A DNA stretch of 64,000 nucleotides, taken from Spirochaetaceae bacterium. Its GTDB lineage: Bacteria > Spirochaetota > Spirochaetia > Treponematales > Rectinemataceae. Below are positions 1 to 8,790 of this stretch, in pieces. The stretch lies in contig JANYKC010000054.1 of the NCBI GenBank assembly GCA_025358255.1, positions 47,355 through 111,354 of the forward strand. Reading direction: 5' to 3'. Every line of letters begins with the position of its first letter. The stretch's first letter is position 1. The translations under genes and the position numbers were made by a program. Below the pieces are notes generated by a model. It was not told where the DNA came from. It did no database searches and saw only the letters and a list, made by a program, of their open reading frames with translations.

Positions 1-334
1 CCTTCGACCTGATCTTCGCGAACGCGAAGCCGGCGAGTAGGGAGAAGAAGATGATGCCGAGGGTGGAGAGGGCGGTGTAGATGAGGGAATTGGGAAAGAG
101 CTTCGCGAACTCGCCGAATTCCCAGGCGCCTTTATAATTGGCAAGGGTCGGCGCCACGGGGAAGCCGAGCTGGCTCACCTGGAATTCCCGCGTCGTCTTG
201 AAGGAATTCATCGCGAGCCAGAATATCGGGTAGAGGGTCATGACGGAGAAAAGGGCCATCACGGCGTAGGCGAGGGATTTCGCCGCCTTCCCGCCCACAG
301 CGCCCCAGAAAGTCGTCTTGTGCTCTTCTGACAT
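1..334 (-). CDS. Carbohydrate ABC transporter permease (CUT1, MalG-like), C-terminus beyond window
   Basis: Minus-strand reading MSEEHKTTFWGAVGGKAAKSLAYAVMALFSVMTLYPIFWLAMNSFKTT... typical of CUT1 permeases; adjacent to second permease and SBP. Confidence 0.85.
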   Translation of the reverse strand, partial: MSEEHKTTFWGAVGGKAAKSLAYAVMALFSVMTLYPIFWLAMNSFKTTREFQVSQLGFPVAPTLANYKGAWEFGEFAKLFPNSLIYTALSTLGIIFFSLLAGFAFAKIRSK

Positions 335-337
335 GTC

Positions 338-1459
338 CTACTCCTTCCCGCCATAGCGCTTCTCGAGGGCCTTGGTGAGGAGGATCAGGAGGAAGCTTAT
401 GAAGACCATGATGAGGGCGATCGCGTTCGCGAGGGGGAAGTTGGGCCGCCCGAGGAAGGCGTTGTTGTACATGTAGATCGAGAGTATCTCCGTGATCCTT
501 CCCGGCCCGCCTCCCGTCATCGCGAAGATGAGGGCGAAGGTCGAAAGGGAACCGGCTATGGCCAGGATCGCGGCGTTGACGATGGTGCCCGAGAGGGAGG
601 GAAGGATGATGAAACGCATGACCTGGCCCTCGTGGGCCCCGTCGATGCGCGCCGATTCGATCACCTGGCTGTCTATCTTCTGCATGTTGGCCAGGAAGAG
701 GATGAGGTACATCCCGGTGTACATCCACAGGATCACGAAGAGGATGGGCAGCATGGCCACGCCAGGCTGGTTGAGGAAACCCGGGCTCCACTTCTGGACG
801 AAGAGGTTGGTGAGCGCGTCCATGACCTGGCCGTATTGGCCCGGACCGTAGGACAGGAGGAGGGACTTGAGCTCGGCCGGAGCGTCCGTGAACTGGTCGG
901 CCCCCGCGCTGCCCGCGAGCTCTAGGAGGCGGGCGACCATGCCATCGTCGACGGCGAAGCCGCCCGCTGGCCCCAGGATGAGTTGGAGCTTCAGCTGGAA
1001 GTCATTGCGGTAGATGCCGTTCATCACCTCGCCGATGGGGCCGTTGGGAGAGAAGATCGTCTGCCACAGGAGGCCGACGACGATGATCGAGATGATGTTC
1101 GGGACGTAGAGGACGCCTTGCCAGAAGCCGGGCCATTTGACGAGCTTGCGGTAGATGACATAGGCGAAGATGAAGCCGAGGGGCAACTGGCCGAACACGG
1201 AGACAAGTACTATGTAGACGTTGTTCCTCAGCGCGTTCCAGAAGAAGGGATCGGCGAGGACCCGCGCGTACTGGCTGAACCCCGCGAAGCCCCACCTCTC
1301 GCCGCCGAACATCTTGCCGCCCGAATAGTTCGAGACCGAGAGGATGACGGAGAGGATGATTGGGAAGGCCATGACGAGGGCGTAGATGACGAGGGCCGGC
1401 AGCACCATGAGGGCGTAAGCCCGCCCTTCCTCCCGGTCGATCCTCTTCATGCGTGACAT
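338..1459 (-). CDS. Carbohydrate ABC transporter permease (CUT1, MalF-like)
   Basis: ORF with multiple TM segments and EAA-like loop (ESARIDGAHEGQVMRFIILPSLSG); likely start at MSRMKRIDREEG. Confidence 0.88.
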   Translation of the reverse strand: MSRMKRIDREEGRAYALMVLPALVIYALVMAFPIILSVILSVSNYSGGKMFGGERWGFAGFSQYARVLADPFFWNALRNNVYIVLVSVFGQLPLGFIFAYVIYRKLVKWPGFWQGVLYVPNIISIIVVGLLWQTIFSPNGPIGEVMNGIYRNDFQLKLQLILGPAGGFAVDDGMVARLLELAGSAGADQFTDAPAELKSLLLSYGPGQYGQVMDALTNLFVQKWSPGFLNQPGVAMLPILFVILWMYTGMYLILFLANMQKIDSQVIESARIDGAHEGQVMRFIILPSLSGTIVNAAILAIAGSLSTFALIFAMTGGGPGRITEILSIYMYNNAFLGRPNFPLANAIALIMVFISFLLILLTKALEKRYGGKE

Positions 1460-1565
1460 GGCAACCTCAGGTACGGGGATTTTCGGAGCTTTCGGGGCAA
1501 GGGACATGCGCGTCCGTGCGACTCGCGGGGCCTCCTGCGGGAGGCCCCGTGTTTTCAAGTATCGC

Positions 1566-2891
1566 CTACTTCTTGTTGGCCTTCCAGCCCTCGAAGGCTT
1601 TCTGCACCTCGGCCGCCACCTTCTCGGGGGTGGAGGTCTTGAGGCCGATCGCGATCAGCCCGGAGTTGAGCACGTTGTAGACGGCCGGGTCGAAGGCGCC
1701 GTCGATGACGTAGCAGGTCTTGGGGTTCGCGGCATAGAAGGTCGGGACCATGGAAACGAGGGGCTCGACCTTGGCCGTCACGCCCTTGCGGGTGGGGACA
1801 TAGGCGCCGGTCCCGAAACGGATGGCCTGGATCTCGGGGGAATAGAGGTACTTGATGAGGCGCACGGCCGCCTTTTCCTGGGCGGAGCCGGCGGGGAGGG
1901 AGGCGGAGAGCGCCCAGCCGGTGCCGGCTACGGCGGAGAGCACGCCGGGGTTGGCCTCGCCCGCGATGGCGACGAAGGGCATGAGGGCGAAATCGCTTTC
2001 CTGGGCGGCGGGGGCGATGAGCGCCTTGCCGGAGGCCTTGTCGGTGATGTAGGCGCCGGTGCGCCAGTCGCCGTCGATCATGATCGCGGCCTTGCCGGCG
2101 ACGAAGAGGGCGGGTCCCTCGCCGTAGCCGACGTTGTCGTCGGTGCGGGCCAGGATGCCGTCCTTGTAGAGGCTCTCGATGACGGCGAGGGAGTCCACGA
2201 AGGGCTTGTCGGTGAACTTGGCGGTGCCTGAGTTGATCGCGTCGAAGAACTTGTCGCCCGCCATGCGGCCGGCCACGGTGGAGAAGAGGCAGGACTGCAT
2301 CGGCCAGCCGTCCTTGTTCGGGAGCATGGCGACGGCGATCCCCTTGGCCTTGAGCTTGGGAACCATGGCCTTGAGGTCGGCATAGGTCTTGGGGACCTCG
2401 AAGCCGTTGTCCTTGAGGAGTTTCTTGTTCACGTACATCACGGAGGTGTAGGTGAAGGACTGGGGCAGCATGGCCATGTACTTCCCGAGCTGGTTGTTCG
2501 GGTCGATGGCGGGCGCGGAGAAGTCCTTGAGGTAGTCGGCCCCCAGGAGCTTGCCCAGGTCCTTGGCGAGCTTCTTCTCGTGGATGACCGCCGAGCGGGA
2601 GCCGGGCCATACATAGAAGACGTCGGGCATGGTGCCGGCGGCGGCGTAGGCCTGGAGCTTGGCGTGGTAGGGGTCGTTGAAGAGCACCTCCATCTCGAGC
2701 TTGATGTCGGGATTGGCTTTCTGGAAGTCCTCCCAGACCTTCACGTCCTCCTGGTACCCGGCCTGGTCTGCCTGCTGGTAGTTCATGACCTTGAGCGTCA
2801 CGACCTTGGGCTTCTTGGCGCAGCCGCCGAGAAGAAGGCCCGATACGACCGCCACGGCGAGGAGAGCGAACAGGATTCGATTCCGCTTCAT
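1566..2891 (-). CDS. Carbohydrate ABC transporter extracellular solute-binding protein (lipoprotein)
   Basis: MKRNRILFALLAVAVVSGLLLGGCAKK lipobox signal; SBP family 1 features. Confidence 0.9.
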   Translation of the reverse strand: MKRNRILFALLAVAVVSGLLLGGCAKKPKVVTLKVMNYQQADQAGYQEDVKVWEDFQKANPDIKLEMEVLFNDPYHAKLQAYAAAGTMPDVFYVWPGSRSAVIHEKKLAKDLGKLLGADYLKDFSAPAIDPNNQLGKYMAMLPQSFTYTSVMYVNKKLLKDNGFEVPKTYADLKAMVPKLKAKGIAVAMLPNKDGWPMQSCLFSTVAGRMAGDKFFDAINSGTAKFTDKPFVDSLAVIESLYKDGILARTDDNVGYGEGPALFVAGKAAIMIDGDWRTGAYITDKASGKALIAPAAQESDFALMPFVAIAGEANPGVLSAVAGTGWALSASLPAGSAQEKAAVRLIKYLYSPEIQAIRFGTGAYVPTRKGVTAKVEPLVSMVPTFYAANPKTCYVIDGAFDPAVYNVLNSGLIAIGLKTSTPEKVAAEVQKAFEGWKANKK

Positions 2892-2955
2892 ACCTTGGTT
2901 CCTCCTGAAAGAATATAAAGATCCAATTGGCAACATCCTGTCGCCGGTTTCCACA

Positions 2956-4074
2956 TCATGAAGTCCCCGGGAGGAGGTGCTCGGCCACGAGGCGGTCCAG
3001 CATCATGCCGGCCGCCCCGTAGGCCACCGCCTTCCCGCCGAAGCTCGAATAGCCGATCTCCACGTCCCTGGGCGAGGGGTACATCCAGTTCTCCTCGAGG
3101 CGCCGGCGCAAGGTAGCCGGGAAATCCGTGTTGAGCCCCTCGATGTCGCCCCCGATATAGACGCGGTCGAAATCCATCGTGTTGACGAGCAGGGCCATGT
3201 TGCGCGCAAGCTCGTCGGAGGCGCGGTCCAGGACGCTTCGGTCGCTTTCCACCCGCATGAGCTCTTCCTTGGAGAGGGAGAACTGCAGCTCCCCCCGGCC
3301 GTCGCAGAAGGCCGAGCGGAACTCGCCCGCGTTGCCATGGGCGCCGGAGTAGACCTTGCCGCCGTAGACGATGCCGAAGCCCACGCCAAGGCCGCCGAAG
3401 TTGCCCCGGGAAGCCTTGTCGCTCCGGTATTCCACGAGGGCGAAGAGGAAGTCCCTCGGCTCCTCGCCGCGGTTGAAGGCAAGCTCGCCCCAGGCGCAGC
3501 AATTCGCGTCGTTCTCGACAAAGCAGGGCAGGGCCAGCTTGGCTGCCACGGTCTTGCCGAAATCCAGGGGCTTGGAGATGCCGAGGGGGACCGAATAGCG
3601 GATGCGGCTTTTCTTGAGGTCGACAAGCCCTCCGACGCCCACGCCGACTCCAAGGAGGGGGCCAGGCCCGCTGGAAAGCCCGGAGGCCGAGTCGCGGACA
3701 ATGCGCAGGACGACCTCGGAGAAATTGCCGGCGTCTACGTCGAGCTTTTCCTTGCGTTCGGCGAGCACTTCTCCCGAAAGGTTGACGACGACCGCGGTAT
3801 AGGAGCCGACCTGTATCTCAAGGCCGAGGATGCGACCGAAGGACTTGCGGATGGCCAAACCGATGGGCCGCCGGCCGCCCCGCACGGAGGCCTCGCCGGC
3901 CTCGGTCTCCTCGATGAGGCCGAAGTCGATGAGTCGGTTGACCTGGTTGGTCACCGTGGACTTGTCGAGGCCAAGCTTGCTCGCGATTTCCACGCGGCTG
4001 ATGTTGGGAGAACGCCAGATTGTCTTGAAAATGCGGGACGCGGTCCTAGGCCCCGTAGTTTTCGTGCTCGCCAC
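2956..4074 (-). CDS. ROK family transcriptional regulator
   Basis: N-terminal HTH (SRVEIASKLGLDKSTVTNQVNRLIDFGLI) plus ROK domain (GVGVGGLVD, FVENDANCCAWGE). Confidence 0.92.
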   Translation of the reverse strand: MASTKTTGPRTASRIFKTIWRSPNISRVEIASKLGLDKSTVTNQVNRLIDFGLIEETEAGEASVRGGRRPIGLAIRKSFGRILGLEIQVGSYTAVVVNLSGEVLAERKEKLDVDAGNFSEVVLRIVRDSASGLSSGPGPLLGVGVGVGGLVDLKKSRIRYSVPLGISKPLDFGKTVAAKLALPCFVENDANCCAWGELAFNRGEEPRDFLFALVEYRSDKASRGNFGGLGVGFGIVYGGKVYSGAHGNAGEFRSAFCDGRGELQFSLSKEELMRVESDRSVLDRASDELARNMALLVNTMDFDRVYIGGDIEGLNTDFPATLRRRLEENWMYPSPRDVEIGYSSFGGKAVAYGAAGMMLDRLVAEHLLPGTS

Positions 4075-4088
4075 TGCCTTCTCCGTTG

Positions 4089-4109
4089 TTGGTTGATCTT
4101 AGCAACCAA
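4089..4109. promoter_or_regulatory. Candidate ROK operator, perfect inverted repeat TTGGTTG-N7-CAACCAA
   Basis: Palindrome in the divergent intergenic region between the ROK gene and beta-mannosidase. Confidence 0.6.
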
Positions 4110-4170
4110 TCATGGTATAGCATGGGTATGCTGAACCGTCAATGAAGAATTAGAGTGAGGAAGACAGGAC

Positions 4171-6729
4171 TTGGAGGAAGGCATGGAGACCAAAAGACTC
4201 GAAGGCAGCTGGACCCTCATCCGCGAGCTGGACAGCTCCTCGCGTCCCATGGCGGTCCCCGGCGACATCATGAGCGCCCTCCTGGCCGCCGGCGAGATAA
4301 GCGATCCCTACGTCGGGATGAACGAGCTGGACCTCCAATGGGTGGGCCGCGAGGACTGGCGGATCGAGCGGGAGCTCGAGCTTTCGGCCGCCGACCTCGA
4401 GGGGGAAGGCATCTGCCTCGAGGCCCTCGTCCTCGATACGATCGCCGAAGTGCGGATCAACGGCAGCCTCCTTGGCACGAGCCGGAACATGTTCCGCCGC
4501 TTCCGTGCAGATGCCAAAAAGCTCCTCCACGTGGGCAAGAACCTCATCTCGATCACGATACGCTCCCCGGAAAAGGCCGCCGCGGAAGCCGCAGCCCTCC
4601 TCCCCTATCCGATACCCGCCTCCGAATACCCGGTCTTCTCGCCGCACCGCAACCTCATCCGCAAGGCGCAATTCATGGCCGGCTGGGACTGGGGTCCCTG
4701 CCTCATGACGGGCGGGGTCTACGATCGCATAGGTCTCCTCTGCCACGACGGGCCGCGCATCGAGTACGCCACGACGCGGATGCGCCGGGTTGGGACAGGA
4801 GAGGGACGGACCTGGAAAGTCAGCGTCGAGGTCGAGCTCGAAGCGGCCGTCGGCTCCTCGGTGACCCTCGAGGCGACCCTGGGCGGGGCCAGGGCCGAAA
4901 GCCAGGTCGAGGCGGCGCAAGGCAGGTCGAGCCACCGCCTCGACCTCGAGGTCCGTGGCGTCGAGGACTGGAATCCTGCCGGCTACGGGAAGCAGCCGCT
5001 GTACGAGCTCGTCGTAAGCGCCATCCCGGCGGCCTCGGGAAAGGACCAACAATCTTCGATGCACCGAGGCGCCTGCCTGCGCAAGCGCCTCGGCTTCCGG
5101 GAGCTCGCCGTCCTTGCTAAGGAGGACGAGTGGGGAAAGAGCCTCACCTTCGTGGTCAACGGCCGCCGGGTTTTCGCCAAGGGCGCCAACTGGATCCCGG
5201 CCGACTCCCTCCCCTCGCGCTGGACGACCGGACGCCTCGAGGACCTCCTCGGCTCGGCGGTCGCGGCCAACATGAACTGCCTCCGCGTCTGGGGCGGCGG
5301 AAGGTACGAAAGCGATGCCTTCTACGAACTCTGCGACGAGCTGGGCATCCTCATCTGGCAGGACTGCATGTTCTCCTGTGCCCTCTATCCCTCGGACCCC
5401 GCCTTCCTGGCGGAGGTGGAGGCGGAGATCCGGGACCAGGTCAGGCGCCTCATGGACCACCCCTGTCTGGCGCTCTGGTGCGGCAACAACGAGGCCCTCG
5501 GCGCGATCACCTGGTACGAGGCAAGCAAGAAAAGCCCGGCGCGCTACATCGCCGACTACGACCGCCTCACGGAAGGCTGCATCGGCCGCGTGGTCAAGGA
5601 GATCGATCCTGACCGTCAGTGGTGGCCTTCCTCCCCCTCGGCGGGGCCGAACGACTTCGGGGACAACTGGCACGAGGACGGCCGGGGGGACATGCACTTC
5701 TGGTCGGTATGGCATGAGGGCAAGCCTTTCTCGGCCTACCTCGATGTCAGGCCCCGCTTCTGTTCCGAGTTCGGTTACCAGTCCTTCCCCTCGGAGCGGG
5801 CGGTCGCCTCCTTCGCCTCGGAAGCCGACCGCAACGTGGCAAGCCCGGTCTTCGAGCACCACCAGCGCCATCCCCGCGGCAACGCCATCATCATCGAGAA
5901 CATGCTCCGCTACTTCCGCATGCCCTCGGGCTTCAGCCAGGCCCTCTACCTATCCCAGGTCCAGCAGGCCCTGGCGATCCGGACGGCGGTGGAATACTGG
6001 CGCAGCCTCCAGCCCCGTTGCATGGGCACCCTCTATTGGCAGCTCAACGACGTCTGGCCGGTGTCGAGCTGGTCGAGCCTGGACTACGACGGCGGCTGGA
6101 AGCTCCTCCACTACGAGGCGAGGCGCTTCTATGAGCCCCTCCACCTGGCCCTCGTCGTCAAGGACGGCTGTGTGGAGGCCCATGCGATGAACGATGGCCT
6201 CCAAGCCCTGCCCGCCGACCTTGACCTCGCGCTACGGCGCTTCGACGCAGGCGCGGACGGGGAAAAGGGCAGCGCGCGCCGGTATTCCGCCAAGGGCACG
6301 ATCCCCGCAGGCGGATCTGTCCTCCTGTGGAAGGCGTCGATCGCCGACCTCGGCTGCAAGCCCGAGGAGCACTTCCTGGACGCAAGCCTCGCCACGGGCG
6401 ACGGAGAAAAACGGCGGGCGCGGGCCTTCCTCACCGAGCCCAAGCGCTGCGCCCTCCCTGACGCCCGACTCATGGCCACGGTGGAAGGCCAGGGCGACAA
6501 GCTCCAGGTCCGCCTGCGTGCGGAAGCACCAACATTCTTGGTGGCACTCACCCTCGACCCGAAATCCGGCTTCAGGGGTCGTTTCGAGGATTCCGGTTTC
6601 GACCTTGGCGCAGGCGAGGAGATCCAAGTCCGCTACCTGCCCTCGAAAGCCGATGTGGCCCAAGACCTTTGCGCCGGAAAATTGGCAGAGGCGCTACGGA
6701 TCATGGACCTTGCGGGCAGCTCCCGCTGA
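4171..6729 (+). CDS. Glycoside hydrolase family 2 protein, beta-mannosidase-like
   Basis: GH2 motifs FVVNGRRVFAKGANWIPADSLPSR, NCLRVWGGGRYESDAFYELCDELGILIWQDCMFSCALYP, LWCGNNE, CSEFGYQSFPS; start TTG 4171 or ATG 4183. Confidence 0.93.
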   Translation: MEEGMETKRLEGSWTLIRELDSSSRPMAVPGDIMSALLAAGEISDPYVGMNELDLQWVGREDWRIERELELSAADLEGEGICLEALVLDTIAEVRINGSLLGTSRNMFRRFRADAKKLLHVGKNLISITIRSPEKAAAEAAALLPYPIPASEYPVFSPHRNLIRKAQFMAGWDWGPCLMTGGVYDRIGLLCHDGPRIEYATTRMRRVGTGEGRTWKVSVEVELEAAVGSSVTLEATLGGARAESQVEAAQGRSSHRLDLEVRGVEDWNPAGYGKQPLYELVVSAIPAASGKDQQSSMHRGACLRKRLGFRELAVLAKEDEWGKSLTFVVNGRRVFAKGANWIPADSLPSRWTTGRLEDLLGSAVAANMNCLRVWGGGRYESDAFYELCDELGILIWQDCMFSCALYPSDPAFLAEVEAEIRDQVRRLMDHPCLALWCGNNEALGAITWYEASKKSPARYIADYDRLTEGCIGRVVKEIDPDRQWWPSSPSAGPNDFGDNWHEDGRGDMHFWSVWHEGKPFSAYLDVRPRFCSEFGYQSFPSERAVASFASEADRNVASPVFEHHQRHPRGNAIIIENMLRYFRMPSGFSQALYLSQVQQALAIRTAVEYWRSLQPRCMGTLYWQLNDVWPVSSWSSLDYDGGWKLLHYEARRFYEPLHLALVVKDGCVEAHAMNDGLQALPADLDLALRRFDAGADGEKGSARRYSAKGTIPAGGSVLLWKASIADLGCKPEEHFLDASLATGDGEKRRARAFLTEPKRCALPDARLMATVEGQGDKLQVRLRAEAPTFLVALTLDPKSGFRGRFEDSGFDLGAGEEIQVRYLPSKADVAQDLCAGKLAEALRIMDLAGSSR

Positions 6730-7026
6730 CACAAAGCCTCGAGTGCCAGCCGCATTGTGGAGCCTGAAGCCATTCTATAAGGGCTCGGGCTGATCATTGA
6801 TTCTTTTCGAAACACATACTGTGTCATTATTTGTCATTACTTGGCAAAAAGGAAACGATCTCCTGGAAAAGGACCTCATCGAAATGAAAGCATGAGGCTT
6901 GCCTTTCGCCGCTTTCGGGGCTGAGCGGCTAACTCTGGTTTACTATTTTATTTCTATATAGCTAATTAGATAGATCACTCTCCAAGCCCTTTCCGTTCTT
7001 CATTTTTCTCATAGAATCTGCCTGTT

Positions 7027-7042
7027 TGGCACGCAGCTTGCT
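7027..7042 (+). promoter_or_regulatory. Candidate sigma-54 (RpoN) promoter TGGCAC-GCAGC-TTGCT
   Basis: Exact match to the -24/-12 consensus TGGCAC-N5-TTGCW, 58 bp upstream of the hsp20 ATG. Confidence 0.6.
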
Positions 7043-7099
7043 TATGTATTACTGAGCGCGAAGAAAAGCGCCACAAACCTAAGCCTATGGAGGTTCGAT

Positions 7100-7561
7100 A
7101 TGAAGAGCTTGGTGATCTGTGATCCGATGTTCCCCGCTTTCCAGGTTTCCGGCAGCTTGTTCGGATCGGAAAGTCCCTTCGACGCCTTTGAGCGTCTCCT
7201 CGGTGCCGAGCCATTCTTCCCCGGCAGCGTCCGCGCCCCGGCGGTGGATGTCCGCGAGAGCGCCGAGAAGTTCACGATCGTCGCCGAGCTCCCCGGCCTT
7301 ACCGAAAAGGACCTGAAGCTCGAGGTCAAGGATCGCGTCCTCTCCCTCTCCGTGGAGCAGGAAAAGGCCGAGGACAGGAAGGACGAGGCCGCCTGGATCC
7401 GCCGCGAGCGCCGGGAGTTCGCCTTCTCCCGCCGCTTCTCCATCCCGGAGAATGCCGATGTGGACGGGATCAGCGCGCGCTTCAAGGACGGGCTCCTCAC
7501 GGTGGAGCTGCCCAAGAAGCCGGCAACCGCCCCGCGCGTCGTCGCGGTCAACGCTGCGTAA
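7100..7561 (+). CDS. Hsp20/alpha-crystallin family small heat shock protein
   Basis: VDVRESAEKFTIVAELPGLTEKDLKLEVKDRVLSLSVEQEK...FSRRFSIPENADVDGISARFKDGLLTVELPKK. Confidence 0.95.
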   Translation: MKSLVICDPMFPAFQVSGSLFGSESPFDAFERLLGAEPFFPGSVRAPAVDVRESAEKFTIVAELPGLTEKDLKLEVKDRVLSLSVEQEKAEDRKDEAAWIRRERREFAFSRRFSIPENADVDGISARFKDGLLTVELPKKPATAPRVVAVNAA

Positions 7562-7579
7562 ACCTCGAATGCGAAACTG

Positions 7580-7608
7580 GAGCCGTCATAATTGGCGGCT
7601 CTTTTTTT
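7580..7608 (+). terminator. Rho-independent terminator downstream of hsp20
   Basis: Stem GAGCCGTC-ATAATT-GGCGGCTC (one G-U) followed by TTTTTTT. Confidence 0.85.
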
Positions 7609-7809
7609 CGGCCTTTCTTGAGCGTTTTTAGGACTTGTTCAGCGGGTCCACCGCCAGGCGTCAAGGCGCCTGGCTTCGGCACATCGAATGAACCCCCACC
7701 ACCCGCGGCGCTGCATAACGCGGCAAAAGCTGGGGCCGGGTTCAACCAACTGGACGGCCAGCGGAGACGGCAGCTTTTCGACCGGCCATGCTACGCGGCA
7801 TTTGCCAAA

Positions 7810-8790
7810 TTATGGAGCATGGCCGAATTTCAGGCCGAGCCTCGCGAGCTGGGAACCGAGCTCCACGACGTCATGGGAGGCGGCGAACTTGAGGCAGACG
7901 CCGGAGGGGCGGCGGACGCGTTCGACCCAGGCGGGGGGGATGACTTCGTAGCCTTGCCTCGCTCCCGACATCGCGCCTACGAGGGCGGCTATCGTGTCGG
8001 CGTCGCGGCCGAAGTTGCTCGCCCAGAACATGCCCTTCTTGAAGTCGCCGCCGGTCAGGAGGAAGACGCCAAGGGCCTGGGGGATGGCCTCGGGGCTCAT
8101 CGAATGGCGGGGGGTCCAGAAATCGACATGGAGGGGAGCCCAGGCCTCCTCGATCGTGGGCTTGCGGAGGGAGAGGTCCAGCATCCTGCGCATCGTCACC
8201 CCGAGCCATGCGTCGGCGGGGATGTGGCGCGCGGCGGCGTCGACGGCCTCGGAGGCGGTGGCGCCGTCCATGCACAGACGCACGGCCACGGCGCAGGCGA
8301 CCGCGGCGTAGATGCCGTCCTCGTAGTGGCTGATGCTCGCCTCGAGGGCGGCCAGCTGGGCGGCATGGGCCTCGTCCCTGGCGATTATGCCCACCGGAGC
8401 GATGCGCATGGCCGCGCCGTCGTCCACGTTGAGGGTGTTGTAGCGGCCGGAGAGCGGCGGGACGAGTCCCCTCTTAAGGTTGTCCACGGCGCCGTAGAGG
8501 GGCACGCCGCCCCGGTCGAAGAGCCCTCCCTGGTCGAGGATGCGCCTCTTCCAGGAATCGAGGAGGCTCTCCACGGTCAGCTCGCCTCCGCAATCGAGGA
8601 GGGTCACGGCCGTGAGTACGGCGAACTCCGTGTCATCGGTGCTTTTAGCGCCGTCGTACATGTCGTCCACGATGCCATACCGGTCCCGGAAAGCCTGGTT
8701 CCGGCCCACATCGCCCATCGCGTCGCCGCAGGCAAGCCCGGCCATGCAACCCTTCGCCCTCGATTCATATCCTACCAATTGTTTCATCAT
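7810..8790 (-). CDS. ADP-ribosylglycohydrolase family protein (DraG/ARH fold), smaller paralog
   Basis: ARH motifs KGCMAGLACGDAMG, STDDTEFAV, FGRDADTIAALVGAMSGA; start codon overlaps the citF stop. Confidence 0.85.
   Translation of the reverse strand: MMKQLVGYESRAKGCMAGLACGDAMGDVGRNQAFRDRYGIVDDMYDGAKSTDDTEFAVLTAVTLLDCGGELTVESLLDSWKRRILDQGGLFDRGGVPLYGAVDNLKRGLVPPLSGRYNTLNVDDGAAMRIAPVGIIARDEAHAAQLAALEASISHYEDGIYAAVACAVAVRLCMDGATASEAVDAAARHIPADAWLGVTMRRMLDLSLRKPTIEEAWAPLHVDFWTPRHSMSPEAIPQALGVFLLTGGDFKKGMFWASNFGRDADTIAALVGAMSGARQGYEVIPPAWVERVRRPSGVCLKFAASHDVVELGSQLARLGLKFGHAP

Noticed and set aside
5046-5065. CRISPR or attC interpretation of the dispersed 20-bp repeat
   Set aside because: Copies are tens of kb apart with no regular spacing, no cas or integrase genes nearby, and no attC-like secondary structure.
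4150-5871. 573-aa minus-strand ORF opposite beta-mannosidase
   Set aside because: Antisense reading of a well-supported GH2 gene; high GC produces long spurious ORFs with Arg/Gly/Val-rich translations.
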